From NCBI GenBank assembly GCA_004173185.1, contig SEFZ01000036.1, positions 1 through 44,058 on the forward strand: a stretch of DNA of 44,058 bases, in the 5' to 3' direction. Under the pieces are notes generated by a model that made no database searches, was not told where the DNA came from, and was given only the letters and a program-made list of their open reading frames with translations. A program made the position numbers and the translations under genes. Position 1 is the first letter of the stretch. The number at the start of each line of letters is the position of its first letter. The DNA comes from Sphingomonadales bacterium (lineage in GTDB: Bacteria; Pseudomonadota; Alphaproteobacteria; Sphingomonadales; Sphingomonadaceae). Shown here one piece after another: positions 24,569 through 34,545 of this stretch.

Positions 24569-24760
24569 ATGCCGACCGCCGCTCAGGTTCAGGAAGATAA
24601 GTCGCCCCACCGCCTGTCTGTCAGCCTGACAGCGGAGCAGTATCGCGAGCTCAACGAGATTGCTCGTAAAAATAGAGTATCAGCCGCGTGGGTCGTCCGC
24701 GAGGCCATTGACAGGCTTCTGCGAGATGATGTCCCGCTGTTGCACGTGGGGAGAGAATGA
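24569..24760 (+). CDS. Ribbon-helix-helix (CopG-like) regulator
   Basis: A 63-residue protein. Residues about 15-50 form a ribbon-helix-helix: strand RLSVSLT, helix AEQYRELNEIARKN, turn, helix SAAWVVREAIDRLL. Such proteins bind DNA as dimers and often control restriction-modification or toxin genes. ATG 24569 is used; GTG 24557 in frame is an alternative. The TGA overlaps the methyltransferase ATG (24757-24760), so it heads a four-gene operon with the restriction genes. It may time methylase and nuclease expression when the element enters a new cell. Confidence 0.78.
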   Translation: MPTAAQVQEDKSPHRLSVSLTAEQYRELNEIARKNRVSAAWVVREAIDRLLRDDVPLLHVGRE

Positions 24761-26466
24761 CCGTGGCGCTTAAAGCACCGACCGCGCCGCGAGGCCGCTA
24801 TGCGGACCTCGACACCGATAAGCTGCGCGGCGGCTATTACACCTCTGCCAATGTGGCCGAATGGCTTTGTGCGTGGGCAATCCGCGACGCCAATGAAACC
24901 GTGCTTGAGCCAAGTTGCGGCGACGGTGCTTTCCTTGAAGCGGCAGCCAATCGCTTGACTGCGCTTGGCGCAACCCGCGCGCAAATCGCTGCCAACTTGC
25001 GCGGCGTCGAAATCGTGCCAAGCGAAGCGCGGAGCGCCCGCAAAAGGCTCAAGCCACTGCTCGGCGCTGCCTCTGACGATGTCGTCGTTTCATCGGACTT
25101 TTTCGCGTGGTGGCAGAATGCCAAGCAGCCGACATTTGATGTCATCATCGGCAATCCACCTTTCATTCGCTACCAGTCATTTCCCGAGCCGCACCGCACG
25201 CTGGCGATGGCGATCATGGGCGAGCAAGGTCTGACCCCCAATCGCCTAACCAATATCTGGGTGCCATTCGTCGTCGCTGCGACCGCCAGCCTCAAGAAGG
25301 GCGGCAGGCTTGCCTTGGTTCTGCCTGCGGAAATCCTCCAAGTCACATATGCGGCGCAACTTCGCTCCTTCCTGACCGACCACTTCAAGCGAATCGACGT
25401 GGTGGCCTGTAACGAGCTGTTCTTCGAGAAGGCCGAGCAGGAAGTCGTGCTACTGCTGGCCGATGGCGCTTTGGCACACGCGTCCGAGACCAACACATGC
25501 CGCGTGGCCATGACTGAGGCCGACACGGTGGCTGCGATCACAGGACGTGCGCCAGCCGCCGTCTTGAAGAGCGCAAAGCCCAAGGTCATTCGACATGACA
25601 GCGAGAAGTGGCTCAAATACTTCCTCGACAACAAGCAGATCGAGTTCATGCGCGAGCTTCGTGAGTCAGCGATCACCTCACCAATGTCGGCTCACGCCCA
25701 CATCAACGTCGGCGTCGTTACGGGCAAGAACGAGTTTTTCGTGCTCACTGGCGAGCAGGTCGCTGATATGGAGCTGGCGGCATATACCACCCCGCTGGTC
25801 TCGCGTTCCGTGCAGCTTAAAGGCGCGCGGATCGGCAAAGCCGATTGGAAATCTCTCTCCGCCGCTGGCGATCGCGTCCATCTGTTGACCATCGCCCCGG
25901 CCCAAGCGGCGCGTCTCAGCCCCAAGCTGCGCCGCTACATTGAGGAGGGGGAGCGCAAAGAGTTCCATAAGGGCTACAAGTGTTCCATCCGCAGCCCGTG
26001 GTTTGCGGTTCCGTCCGTGTGGATTCCTGACGGCTTTGCCTTCCGGCAGATTTACGATTTTCCGCGTATGGTGCTGAATGCATCAGAGGCCACATCTACC
26101 GACACCATTCATCGCTTGAGCAGTAAAGGCGCAAAGCCTGAACGCATCATCGCCAATACCTATTCTTGGTTGACCGCAGCGTCCGCCGAGATCGAGGGAC
26201 GCAGCTACGGTGGCGGGGTTCTTGAACTTGAACCAACCGAGGCTGAACGCCTTTTGATGCCCGCCACGCTCAACGGTGCAATGCCACTTGCTGAGGCTGA
26301 CCGCCTGACCCGCGCCGGACGGTTAGATGAGGTTCTTGAGGAAAACGCCCGCGTGGTTTTGATGGACCACATGGGGTTGTCAGCGGCTGACTGCGCTCTG
26401 CTCAAGGGCACTTGGACAAAGATGCGTGACCGCCGCATGTCGCGGCGGCGTAGCGCCGGCCGATGA
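24757..26466 (+). CDS. N6-adenine DNA methyltransferase (stand-alone)
   Basis: A 569-residue methyltransferase. SAM-binding motif I is LEPSCGDGAFL (E51 to G57 region) and the catalytic motif IV is NPPF (133-136), the form typical of amino-N6-adenine enzymes. A target-recognition region follows at about 300-480. Size and partner match the separate methylase of Eco57I-type systems, which carry one methylase and one fused restriction-methylase. It overlaps the next gene's start by 4 bp. It would protect host and element DNA; recognition sequence unknown. Confidence 0.87.
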   Translation: MTVALKAPTAPRGRYADLDTDKLRGGYYTSANVAEWLCAWAIRDANETVLEPSCGDGAFLEAAANRLTALGATRAQIAANLRGVEIVPSEARSARKRLKPLLGAASDDVVVSSDFFAWWQNAKQPTFDVIIGNPPFIRYQSFPEPHRTLAMAIMGEQGLTPNRLTNIWVPFVVAATASLKKGGRLALVLPAEILQVTYAAQLRSFLTDHFKRIDVVACNELFFEKAEQEVVLLLADGALAHASETNTCRVAMTEADTVAAITGRAPAAVLKSAKPKVIRHDSEKWLKYFLDNKQIEFMRELRESAITSPMSAHAHINVGVVTGKNEFFVLTGEQVADMELAAYTTPLVSRSVQLKGARIGKADWKSLSAAGDRVHLLTIAPAQAARLSPKLRRYIEEGERKEFHKGYKCSIRSPWFAVPSVWIPDGFAFRQIYDFPRMVLNASEATSTDTIHRLSSKGAKPERIIANTYSWLTAASAEIEGRSYGGGVLELEPTEAERLLMPATLNGAMPLAEADRLTRAGRLDEVLEENARVVLMDHMGLSAADCALLKGTWTKMRDRRMSRRRSAGR

Positions 26467-29400
26467 ATGGAGACGGGGGCAAAGCGGCAGCCCGCGCCCG
26501 CGTCGCAGAGCTTGTTCGCGCTTTCCAGCGCAACGAGGCCGATTACCTGAGTGCAGCTTACAACGAGACGCAGGCGCGCACCGACTTCATCACGCCTCTC
26601 CTAGAGGCCTTTGGTTGGGACGTTCACAACGCTACCGGGCAACCCCTTGGCTTGCGCGAAGTCATTGAAGAAGCCACCGTAGAGGTTGGCGAAGAGAAGC
26701 TGTCCAAACGGCCCGACTATGAGCTGCGCTTGGCACGACAGCGCAAGCTGTTCATCGAGGCCAAAAAGCCCAACGTCCGCATTGATCGCAGCCGAGATGC
26801 TGCGTTCCAGACCCGGCGCTACGGCTATTCGGCGAGCCTGCCTATCGCAGTGCTGACCAACTTCTATCAGCTTGCCATCTACGATTGCGTTCCGTTGCCG
26901 AGCCAAACCGACGAAGCGCACGTCGCGCGGCGAATGCTTGTCGGCTATGAGGATTTCGACGTCCGTTTTGACGAGCTTTGGCCGTTGCTTTCCCGCGAGG
27001 CGGTTTATTCCGGCGAGTTCGACCGCGAATTTGCAGTCGATGTCACCCGGCACGGTGCCAATCAGTTTGACGACTTTTTCCTGCGCCAAGTCCGTTCCTG
27101 GCGCGAACGTCTTGCCGTTGACATTCACCGCCACAACCCCGCTCTCAGTCCCCCCGAGCTGACCTATGCCGTCCAGCTTTTTCTCTCTCGCATTGTGTTC
27201 CTCCGCATTTGCGAGGATCGCGACATTGAGCGTTACGAGACGCTGCGTGGCCTTGCCGCCGCCAATGCTTTTGACGCCTTGATGGTTGAGCTGCGTCGCG
27301 CCGATGACTTCTACGACTCTGGCCTGTTCCGTCTGCTCGATGATGCTCGCCTTGGCATTCGGATATCGGATGAGGTGCTCAGCGGCATCATCGACGAACT
27401 CTATTACCCTCAAAGCCCCTACACCTTCGCCGTTGTCGAAACCGAGGTGCTGGGCGAGATTTACGAGCAGTTTCTTGGCGAGGTCATCACCTTCAACGCC
27501 GCTGGCGAGGTGGAAATCGCCTTCAAACCGGAAATCCGCGAGAGCGGGGGCGTGGTGCCCACGCCCCGCTATATTGTGGACGCCATCGTTGAGCGCACGC
27601 TTGCGCCGATGCTTGCGGGCAAGTCACCCGCCGACCTGGCCGGATTCACCATCGCCGACACGTGCTGCGGTTCCGGCATCTTTCTCTTGTCGGTATTCGA
27701 GTTTCTGACCGACCACTATCTTGCCTGGTATCAGGCCAACGACCGCGATAGCCATATCGGCAAAAGCATCTACGAGATTGCCGCTGGACAATGGCGGCTC
27801 ACGTTTGAGGAAAAACGCCACATCCTCCTCGCACACCTGCGCGGCGTGGACATTGACCCCAACGCGGTTGAGGTTGCGCGGTTCAGTTTGCTTCTCAAGC
27901 TGATCGAAGATGAAAGTGGCGCAGGCCTGCGTGATTTCGTGCAGCGCGCGAAAACTCCTGCATTGCCAGAGCTGGACGCCACACTTCACGCGGGCAATAG
28001 TCTGGTCAGCCAAGCCGAATGGCAGGCGGCGCGTGGCGCGCTTCCCGCGCGCTTGCTAGAGCAGGTCAATCCCTTCACATGGGAAGACGCCTTTCCCGTT
28101 GAGATCGCAGCGGGCGGCTTTGACGCTATTGTCGGCAACCCTCCCTACATCCGCATTCAAAACATGCAGACCTACTCACCGGAGGAGGCTGCTTTCTATC
28201 ATGACCCGGCCTCGCCCTACACGACAGCGCGGCAGGACAATTTCGACAAGTATGCGCTCTTTATCGAGCGTTCCCTCTCACTCACCAAGCCCGCCGGGCG
28301 GCTGGGCTTCATTGTCCCACATAAGTTCATGACAACTCAGGCGGGACGCGCCTTGCGCCGTCTGATCACAGCCCCTCTCACTGTCGAAGAGATCGTGCAT
28401 TTTGGCGCACAGCCGGTGTTTGGTCGCAACATTGCCAACTATACCTGCCTTCTCGTTCTCGACCGCGCCGGTGCTACGGACACCCTCCTTGAGCAAGTTC
28501 GCGGTCTCGACCCGTGGCGCTATGGTGCAGCCGGACAACAAAGCCGCATAGCCGCAGCAGATTTAGGCGAGGAGCCTTGGCAATTCGCCAACGCCGACAC
28601 CCGCGCCCTATTTGATCGCGTCCGTGCCTTGTGCAACCGAGAGCTGAAGGACGCTGCCGAGATTTTCGTTGGCGTCCAGACCAGTGCTGATCCGATCTAT
28701 ATTTTTCGCGCCAGTGCCGAGGACAAGCATACCGTTACTCTCTCTTGGAATAACCGCGATTGGCCAATTGAACGCGGTATCCTCAAGCCATGTCTCCACG
28801 ACCAGCGTCTGTTCCCATATGGACGCGCCGATGCAAACGCTTGGATGATTTTTCCATACGAAATGGTGACGCGACCCAACGGGAAAGTCGCGGCGCGTCT
28901 GTTTCAACCCGACGAGATGGCCCGCGATTATCCGGGAGCACTCGCCTATCTGACGGCCCGCAAAGCTGATCTTGAGAATCGTAACATTGTCGGCGGTGCC
29001 GCAAACGAAAAGCAGTTTTACCAGTTTGGCCGCTCCCAAAGCCTCACCAAATTCGACAGCCCGAAAATCGTACTGCCGATACTCTCGCTTGATGCTCGCC
29101 ACGCCTACGATGAATCCAACGTGACCATGACGGGCGGCGGCAATGGGCCTTATTACATGGTGCGTCCCGTGCCCGGTGCCGACGAAACGAACCACTTTCT
29201 GCTCGCTGTCCTGCATCACCCCCTCTGCGAGGCAATGGTGCGCACGCATACCAGTGCGTTCCGTGGCGGGTATTATTCGCACGGCAAGCAGTTCATCGAA
29301 CATTTGCCTGTGCCGCCAGCAACTCCCGCTCAGCGCGCCGAGATCGAAGCACTTGTGGTCCAAGTAATCGACGCCATTGACGCTGCCGGGCAGGCCAGGA

Positions 29401-29534
29401 CGCCGCACCAGCGCACGCTTCACGAGCGCAATGCGCAGGTTCTGAAAGACACCATTGAAAGCCGTGTTTCGGCATTGTTCGGACTATCCGCCGACGACAC
29501 GGCCATCGTTCGAGCCGTTCCGGTGCCAGCATAG
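26463..29534 (+). CDS. Eco57I-like fused restriction endonuclease-methyltransferase (type IIG)
   Basis: A 1023-residue protein. Near the N-terminus is a PD-(D/E)xK nuclease site: D85 in RPDYEL and E99-A-K101 in FIEAKKP. The methylase part has motif I ADTCCGSGIF (D399) and catalytic NPPY (559-562). The rest (about 700-1000) is probably the target-recognition and C-terminal domain. It would cut unmodified DNA at a distance from its site and methylate one strand. Length is near that of Eco57I. A 13-bp gap separates it from the ATPase gene, so one operon is likely. Confidence 0.87.
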   Translation: MNGDGGKAAARARVAELVRAFQRNEADYLSAAYNETQARTDFITPLLEAFGWDVHNATGQPLGLREVIEEATVEVGEEKLSKRPDYELRLARQRKLFIEAKKPNVRIDRSRDAAFQTRRYGYSASLPIAVLTNFYQLAIYDCVPLPSQTDEAHVARRMLVGYEDFDVRFDELWPLLSREAVYSGEFDREFAVDVTRHGANQFDDFFLRQVRSWRERLAVDIHRHNPALSPPELTYAVQLFLSRIVFLRICEDRDIERYETLRGLAAANAFDALMVELRRADDFYDSGLFRLLDDARLGIRISDEVLSGIIDELYYPQSPYTFAVVETEVLGEIYEQFLGEVITFNAAGEVEIAFKPEIRESGGVVPTPRYIVDAIVERTLAPMLAGKSPADLAGFTIADTCCGSGIFLLSVFEFLTDHYLAWYQANDRDSHIGKSIYEIAAGQWRLTFEEKRHILLAHLRGVDIDPNAVEVARFSLLLKLIEDESGAGLRDFVQRAKTPALPELDATLHAGNSLVSQAEWQAARGALPARLLEQVNPFTWEDAFPVEIAAGGFDAIVGNPPYIRIQNMQTYSPEEAAFYHDPASPYTTARQDNFDKYALFIERSLSLTKPAGRLGFIVPHKFMTTQAGRALRRLITAPLTVEEIVHFGAQPVFGRNIANYTCLLVLDRAGATDTLLEQVRGLDPWRYGAAGQQSRIAAADLGEEPWQFANADTRALFDRVRALCNRELKDAAEIFVGVQTSADPIYIFRASAEDKHTVTLSWNNRDWPIERGILKPCLHDQRLFPYGRADANAWMIFPYEMVTRPNGKVAARLFQPDEMARDYPGALAYLTARKADLENRNIVGGAANEKQFYQFGRSQSLTKFDSPKIVLPILSLDARHAYDESNVTMTGGGNGPYYMVRPVPGADETNHFLLAVLHHPLCEAMVRTHTSAFRGGYYSHGKQFIEHLPVPPATPAQRAEIEALVVQVIDAIDAAGQARTPHQRTLHERNAQVLKDTIESRVSALFGLSADDTAIVRAVPVPA

Positions 29535-29547
29535 GGGAGCGGGGGCC

Positions 29548-31833
29548 ATGCTTCGTAAGATTATCGCCGTTCGCAATGTTGGACGATTTCTTAATTCAGC
29601 TGCGGCAGGCAATCCCCAGCTTGCCCGTCACACTTTAATTTCCGGCGCAAACGGATTCGGCAAAACTACCCTCTGCGCCATCTTGCGCTCTTTGCAGTCC
29701 GGCGATCCTGCTCATGTGCTTGGCCGTGCCACGCTTGGTGCGACGGAAGCGCCATCTATCGAGTTGCTATTTCCCGCAGGTGCAGTTCGTTTTGATGGTG
29801 GCGCGTGGACCAGTCTGGTGCCGGACCTTGCCATCTTTGACGGCGTTTTCGTGGCCGAGAATGTCCATTCCGGCGAGGTCGTGGAGATCGACCACCGCCG
29901 CAACCTTTATCGCGTTATCATAGGTCAGGAAGGTGTGCGCCTAGCCGAGCAGGACACCGCGCTTGCAGCAACCAGCCGCGAGATGACCGGCACTGTAACA
30001 GCAGCCCGCAACGCACTTGCCCCGCATATGCCGCAGGGAATGAGGATCGAGGCCTTTCTTGCCATCGAGCCTGATCCCGACATCGAGGCGAAGATTGCGG
30101 CGCAAGAAACCGTGGTTGCCTCGAGCCGCGAGGCGGGCGCGATCCAAGCGCGTGCAGCTCTGTCCGTCTTCGCAATTCCGGCTATGCCCGAAGGCATGGC
30201 TGCGATTCTTGCGCGCACGCTGGACGATGTTGCGGCGGATGCAGAGCAATTACTTGCAGGCCACATTGCACGTCACGGTATGGCCGAGCAGGGCGAACCC
30301 TGGATTGCCCAAGGCCTTCGCCATACCGAAGATTCATGTCCGTTCTGCGGACAGGATGTTCAAGGATTGCCGCTGATCGCCGCCTACAGGGCCATATTTA
30401 GCGAACAATTTCGCGCACTTTCGCGCGACATTGAAAACCTGCGCCAGCAGGTCATGCAGGCCTTTGGCGATCGTGCCCTTGGCACAATCGCCACGACCTT
30501 CGCGCAAAACCGGGAGCATCTCACTTTTTGGCAACGCTTCATTGCCTTTGATGAGGTAATCATCAACCCACCTGAGGGCTTTACCGCAGCTGCCGAAGCA
30601 TTGCGCAATGCCGCCTTGACTCTGATTGACCGCAAAGCCGCAGCACCACTCGCGGCTTTGATACCCGATGCCGCCTTCATTGCGACGCAGGCGGCGTTTG
30701 CCGAAGCGGTTGGGCAGTTTGATCCCATCAATCAGCAGATCACTGCCATCAACGTAAAAGTCGCCGCAACGAAGGCCGCGACGGGGGCGGCTGACGCGCA
30801 GGCCGAAGAGGCAACACTGGCCAAACTCAAGTTGACCCGCTCCCGCCACCTGCCAGATGTTGTGACGCTTTGTGATGCCTACAACGCTCGCATCGACGAG
30901 AAAGCCGATGTTGACCGTCGTAAGGAAGATGTGCGCCAACAGCTCGAAGCGCACACGAACAATATCGTTCGGCCATATGAGAACCGCATCAACGAGCTGC
31001 TCGGCAATTTCAACGCCGGTTTCACGATCTCGCAGACTCGCCACGCTTTTCCCGGTGGCATCGCCACATCAAGCTACCGATTGGTCATCAACAATGTGAA
31101 CGTTGATCTTGGTGACGGTCGCACGAGGCACGATCAACCCAGCTTTAAAAATACTTTGAGTGCAGGAGATCGCTCGACCCTCGCGCTCGCGTTCTTTCTT
31201 GCCCATCTTGAGCATGACCCCAACCAGGCGCAGAAAATTGTGGTCTTTGACGACCCGTTCAGCAGTCAGGACGCTTTCCGTCGCCGTCAGACTGTGCATG
31301 AAATCATGGCCGTTGCACGCGACTGTGCTCAGGTCATCGTATTGTCGCACGATGCCACTTTTCTCAAACAGGTATGGGACAAAGCACCACACGACAGCCG
31401 CGTAGCGGTTGGGATTGCGGATCATCGCGCCCAAGGGTCGAAAATGTCGGCGATAGACCTAGAGCGCATCTGCCAAGGCCGCACTGCAACCGACATTGAC
31501 GATCTTCAAGCCTTCATGGCAACAGGTGCCGGTGGTTTGCTTGACCTTGTTCGCAAATGTCGCGTCGTCCTCGAAACATATTGCAAAACAACATATCCGG
31601 CGGCTTTCGCTGCTAACGATTGGCTGGGTGACATCGTTGGCGCGATCAGAGTCGGTGGGGACCAGCACCCCGCACATGCGCTCTACGACGAGTTAGACCA
31701 GATCAACGGTTATACCAGCCAGTATCACCACGGAGAGAATGTCGGCGATGCGACGCCCGATCAGATCGACCCGAATGAATTGACAGGCTTCGTGAGGCGA
31801 ACGCTGCGGGTCGTTAATGCTCTCCAAGCCTAA
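29548..31833 (+). CDS. AAA_13 ATPase, RloC/PrrC-like, candidate anticodon nuclease
   Basis: A 761-residue SMC/ABC-type ATPase. Walker A GANGFGKTT (33-41), a zinc-hook-like CPFC (C264, C267) in the middle of a long helical region, ABC signature TLSAGDRS, and Walker B VVFDD (D568-D569). The same layout is found in RloC, and PrrC shares the ATPase type; both cut tRNA anticodon loops and are linked to restriction systems. The C-terminal region has R672-x3-E676 and H727/H728 in YHHGEN, which resembles the Arg-Glu-His set reported for PrrC. Nuclease activity is inference. ATG 29548 is chosen; the frame is longer upstream but overlaps the restriction gene. Confidence 0.8.
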   Translation: MLRKIIAVRNVGRFLNSAAAGNPQLARHTLISGANGFGKTTLCAILRSLQSGDPAHVLGRATLGATEAPSIELLFPAGAVRFDGGAWTSLVPDLAIFDGVFVAENVHSGEVVEIDHRRNLYRVIIGQEGVRLAEQDTALAATSREMTGTVTAARNALAPHMPQGMRIEAFLAIEPDPDIEAKIAAQETVVASSREAGAIQARAALSVFAIPAMPEGMAAILARTLDDVAADAEQLLAGHIARHGMAEQGEPWIAQGLRHTEDSCPFCGQDVQGLPLIAAYRAIFSEQFRALSRDIENLRQQVMQAFGDRALGTIATTFAQNREHLTFWQRFIAFDEVIINPPEGFTAAAEALRNAALTLIDRKAAAPLAALIPDAAFIATQAAFAEAVGQFDPINQQITAINVKVAATKAATGAADAQAEEATLAKLKLTRSRHLPDVVTLCDAYNARIDEKADVDRRKEDVRQQLEAHTNNIVRPYENRINELLGNFNAGFTISQTRHAFPGGIATSSYRLVINNVNVDLGDGRTRHDQPSFKNTLSAGDRSTLALAFFLAHLEHDPNQAQKIVVFDDPFSSQDAFRRRQTVHEIMAVARDCAQVIVLSHDATFLKQVWDKAPHDSRVAVGIADHRAQGSKMSAIDLERICQGRTATDIDDLQAFMATGAGGLLDLVRKCRVVLETYCKTTYPAAFAANDWLGDIVGAIRVGGDQHPAHALYDELDQINGYTSQYHHGENVGDATPDQIDPNELTGFVRRTLRVVNALQA

Positions 31834-31957
31834 CGGAAAACACATTATCTAATCCAACGCATCGCCAGCGACCTAAAATACTTGTTTTCAACACAGAGGT
31901 TCGCCCGCTCGCTCGAAATCATTCAAGAGCCTCATAAAATGCGAACCCCTGGGGCGA

Positions 31958-33433
31958 TCACTGTCTAACTGAGCGGTCGGCACGTCGCGCGTCCGATCCT
32001 GTTTGGGCCTCGAGGGTGGCCGCTGTTTGCCAGCCCCCACCAAGAGCCTTATCCACGCTCACGGCATCGGCAATCACAGCAGCATCGGCCTGTGCCAACC
32101 GGTCCTCGATTGCTGAAACCTGACGCTGCACGTCGAGCACGTCCGTCAGCCCGGTTTCACCGGCTTGATAACGAAGTCGTGCGAGTTCAAGCGTGCGTGT
32201 CAGCCGATCCCGAGCGGCACGGAGCCGATTGGCGCGGTTGCGATCCTCTCTGTATCGCAAAAGCGCAGTTTCTACATCGGACAAGGCGCGGATAATTGTG
32301 GCGTTATAAGCAGCGATATTCTCGTCCAGCACCGCCTGCTGGCGACGGACGACCGCACGGCGACGCCCGCCATCAAAAATTGGAAGAGAAAAGCCAGGAA
32401 CAAGCGAACCATAGCGGCTGGCGCTGTTGACCAGATCGCCAAGGCTGAGCGACTCTAGCCCGAGACTGCCTGTGATCGAGAAGCTCGGATAGAGATCGGC
32501 AGTCGCAACACCGACGTCTGCGGTCGCAGCGGCCAGTTCACGCTCAGCGCGACGAATGTCGGGTCGTCGCCGCAAAAGATCGGAGGGCAAGGTCGAAGGC
32601 AGGTCAGGCGCGCGAAGGGTCGCTTGCGTGGAACTTGCTATAATCGTCTCGGCGGTCCCAGGTTGCGCACCCAAGAGCACATCGATCCGATAAAGTGCAG
32701 CTTTGCGATCAGCCACAAGCGGCGGAATTGCGGCTTCGCTTTCGGCCACCTGGCTTTCGGTCCGCTCGGATTCCGATCGAGCTTCTTCACCTGCATTGAC
32801 AAGGCGTCCAGTCAGTTCCGAAGTCTGCCGCGACGCCAAAAGCGTTTCATTGGCAACAGCGAGGCGGCGCTCAGCCGCGCGGACATCCGCATAGGCGCGG
32901 GCGACGTCGCCCGCGACCCGAACAAGAGTATCATTGCGAGCTTCTGTCGCTGAACCCCACCGCGCCGCCGCTGCCTCGACTTGGCGGCTGTTGCGGCCAA
33001 ACAGATCGATTTCCCAGCTGGCGTCAAACCCAGTTCGGTAGACGGTATAGTCCAAGTCAGGCGAGATAAGATCGGTCGGTACGTTGGCAAGTTGCTCGCC
33101 ATTCTCGCTCAAACTGCGGAGCGTAGTCGTGCCTTGCGCATCGATTTGGGGCAATCGTCCACCCCGCGCTTCATCGGCGCGTGCCCGCGCCTGGCGAATA
33201 CGCGCTTCCGCAACCGCGATATCGGGGTTCGCTGCCAGCGCCTGATCGATCAGGGTCACCAGGGTCGGGTCGCCGTAGCCTGTCCACCAGCGGTCAAGCG
33301 CTTCACCTTGCCCCGTCGATGCCTCGCGAAAGGCAGCCGGGATCACAGACGTTGGCGCGTTAAAATCGGGACCTACCGTACAAGCCGCGAGCATCAGTGT
33401 GGGCAAGGTAACAGTTGCGAACCTCCAAGTCAT
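31958..33433 (-). CDS. Outer-membrane efflux lipoprotein, NodT/TolC family
   Basis: A 491-residue outer-membrane factor. N-terminal lipoprotein signal with lipobox LAAC (Cys at 18), then the two OEP repeats with long helices typical of the TolC-like trimer channel. It would complete the export path through the outer membrane. ATG 33433 overlaps the TGA of the permease upstream (ATGA). Last gene of the efflux operon. A longer frame from 33502 is rejected because it hides the lipoprotein signal. Confidence 0.9.
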   Translation of the reverse strand: MTWRFATVTLPTLMLAACTVGPDFNAPTSVIPAAFREASTGQGEALDRWWTGYGDPTLVTLIDQALAANPDIAVAEARIRQARARADEARGGRLPQIDAQGTTTLRSLSENGEQLANVPTDLISPDLDYTVYRTGFDASWEIDLFGRNSRQVEAAAARWGSATEARNDTLVRVAGDVARAYADVRAAERRLAVANETLLASRQTSELTGRLVNAGEEARSESERTESQVAESEAAIPPLVADRKAALYRIDVLLGAQPGTAETIIASSTQATLRAPDLPSTLPSDLLRRRPDIRRAERELAAATADVGVATADLYPSFSITGSLGLESLSLGDLVNSASRYGSLVPGFSLPIFDGGRRRAVVRRQQAVLDENIAAYNATIIRALSDVETALLRYREDRNRANRLRAARDRLTRTLELARLRYQAGETGLTDVLDVQRQVSAIEDRLAQADAAVIADAVSVDKALGGGWQTAATLEAQTGSDARRADRSVRQ

Positions 33434-34545
33434 GCGATCCTTCTCCGAAATATAACATATGCCGTGGAAAGCGTCCCGACGGCGATGATCGCAATCGGCC
33501 ACAGACTGGGCCAGATCTCAACGAACCCACTTCCTTTGAGAAATACGCCTTTGACGATCACGATGAAATGCCGAAGCGGATCAATCCAGCTAACCCACTG
33601 CAACCACACCGGCATGTTCGCCACGGGCGAGATGAAGCCCGAGAGGAGGATCGCGGGCATCATGAAGGTGAAGACGCCGAGAAAGGCTTGCTGTTGTGTT
33701 TCTGAGATCGCGGAGATGAAAAGTCCAAAACCGCACAGTGCCAAGGCGTAGAGCAACATCCCGGTGTAGAGGACGATGAGAGAACCGGTGAAGGGCACCT
33801 TGAATACGACGACCGCGACGATGACGATGATCGTCGCTTGCAGAAGGCCTATCATAACCGCCGGGACCGTCTTACCCAACATGATGAGCGCTGGAGACAG
33901 CGGCGAGACGAGGACTTGGTCGAGCGTGCCCTGTTCGCGCTCGCGCGCGACGGAAAGCGCTGTCGTAATCAAGGCTCCGATGGTCGTCATCACCGCCACG
34001 AGACTAGTGATGATCGACCATTTGCCTTCAAGATTAGGGTTGTACCAGTTGCGCGTTACCACCTCGGCGGACCCCAGCGATCCGCGAGAGCGAGACGCGC
34101 CTGACAACTCAGCACTGTAGCCACGAACGATCTGGTCGACGTAACCCTGCGCAAGCTGCGCGCTGTTTGACCGGCGCCCGTCGCCGATGACCTGGACCGA
34201 CGCCGTGTTACCCTGTGCGAGATCGCGTGAGAACGAGGGAAGAAAGCGGAGGGCCAGTAGCACATCTTGCCGATTGACGGCATCCCGCAGTTCGTCGTCA
34301 TTGGTCAGTATGCGTACTTCGCCGAACGCCTCAGCGGCGGCGATGCGCTGCACGATTTCGCTTGAGGCTTTGCCGCCGTCTTGATTGAAGATGCCGATTG
34401 ACGCATTACGAACGTCAAGAGTGGCGGCGAACGGGAAGAGCATAACTTGGAGCAGCACCGGCATGATCAGTAGACGAAGTGCCGCCGGGTCGCGGGCGAG
34501 CGCCTGAAGCTCCTTGACGATGAGGGTGCGAAGTCGGTTCCACAT
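33430..34545 (-). CDS. ABC transporter permease (ABC-2 type), second subunit
   Basis: A 371-residue integral membrane protein. One helix near the N-terminus, a large periplasmic domain (about 50-180), then five helices in the C-terminal half, with the block REREQGTLDQVLVSPLSP that is conserved in ABC-2 permeases (YhhJ/YbhR type). Overlaps the genes on both sides by a few bases. It forms the channel with its paired permease. Confidence 0.88.
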   Translation of the reverse strand: MWNRLRTLIVKELQALARDPAALRLLIMPVLLQVMLFPFAATLDVRNASIGIFNQDGGKASSEIVQRIAAAEAFGEVRILTNDDELRDAVNRQDVLLALRFLPSFSRDLAQGNTASVQVIGDGRRSNSAQLAQGYVDQIVRGYSAELSGASRSRGSLGSAEVVTRNWYNPNLEGKWSIITSLVAVMTTIGALITTALSVAREREQGTLDQVLVSPLSPALIMLGKTVPAVMIGLLQATIIVIVAVVVFKVPFTGSLIVLYTGMLLYALALCGFGLFISAISETQQQAFLGVFTFMMPAILLSGFISPVANMPVWLQWVSWIDPLRHFIVIVKGVFLKGSGFVEIWPSLWPIAIIAVGTLSTAYVIFRRRIA

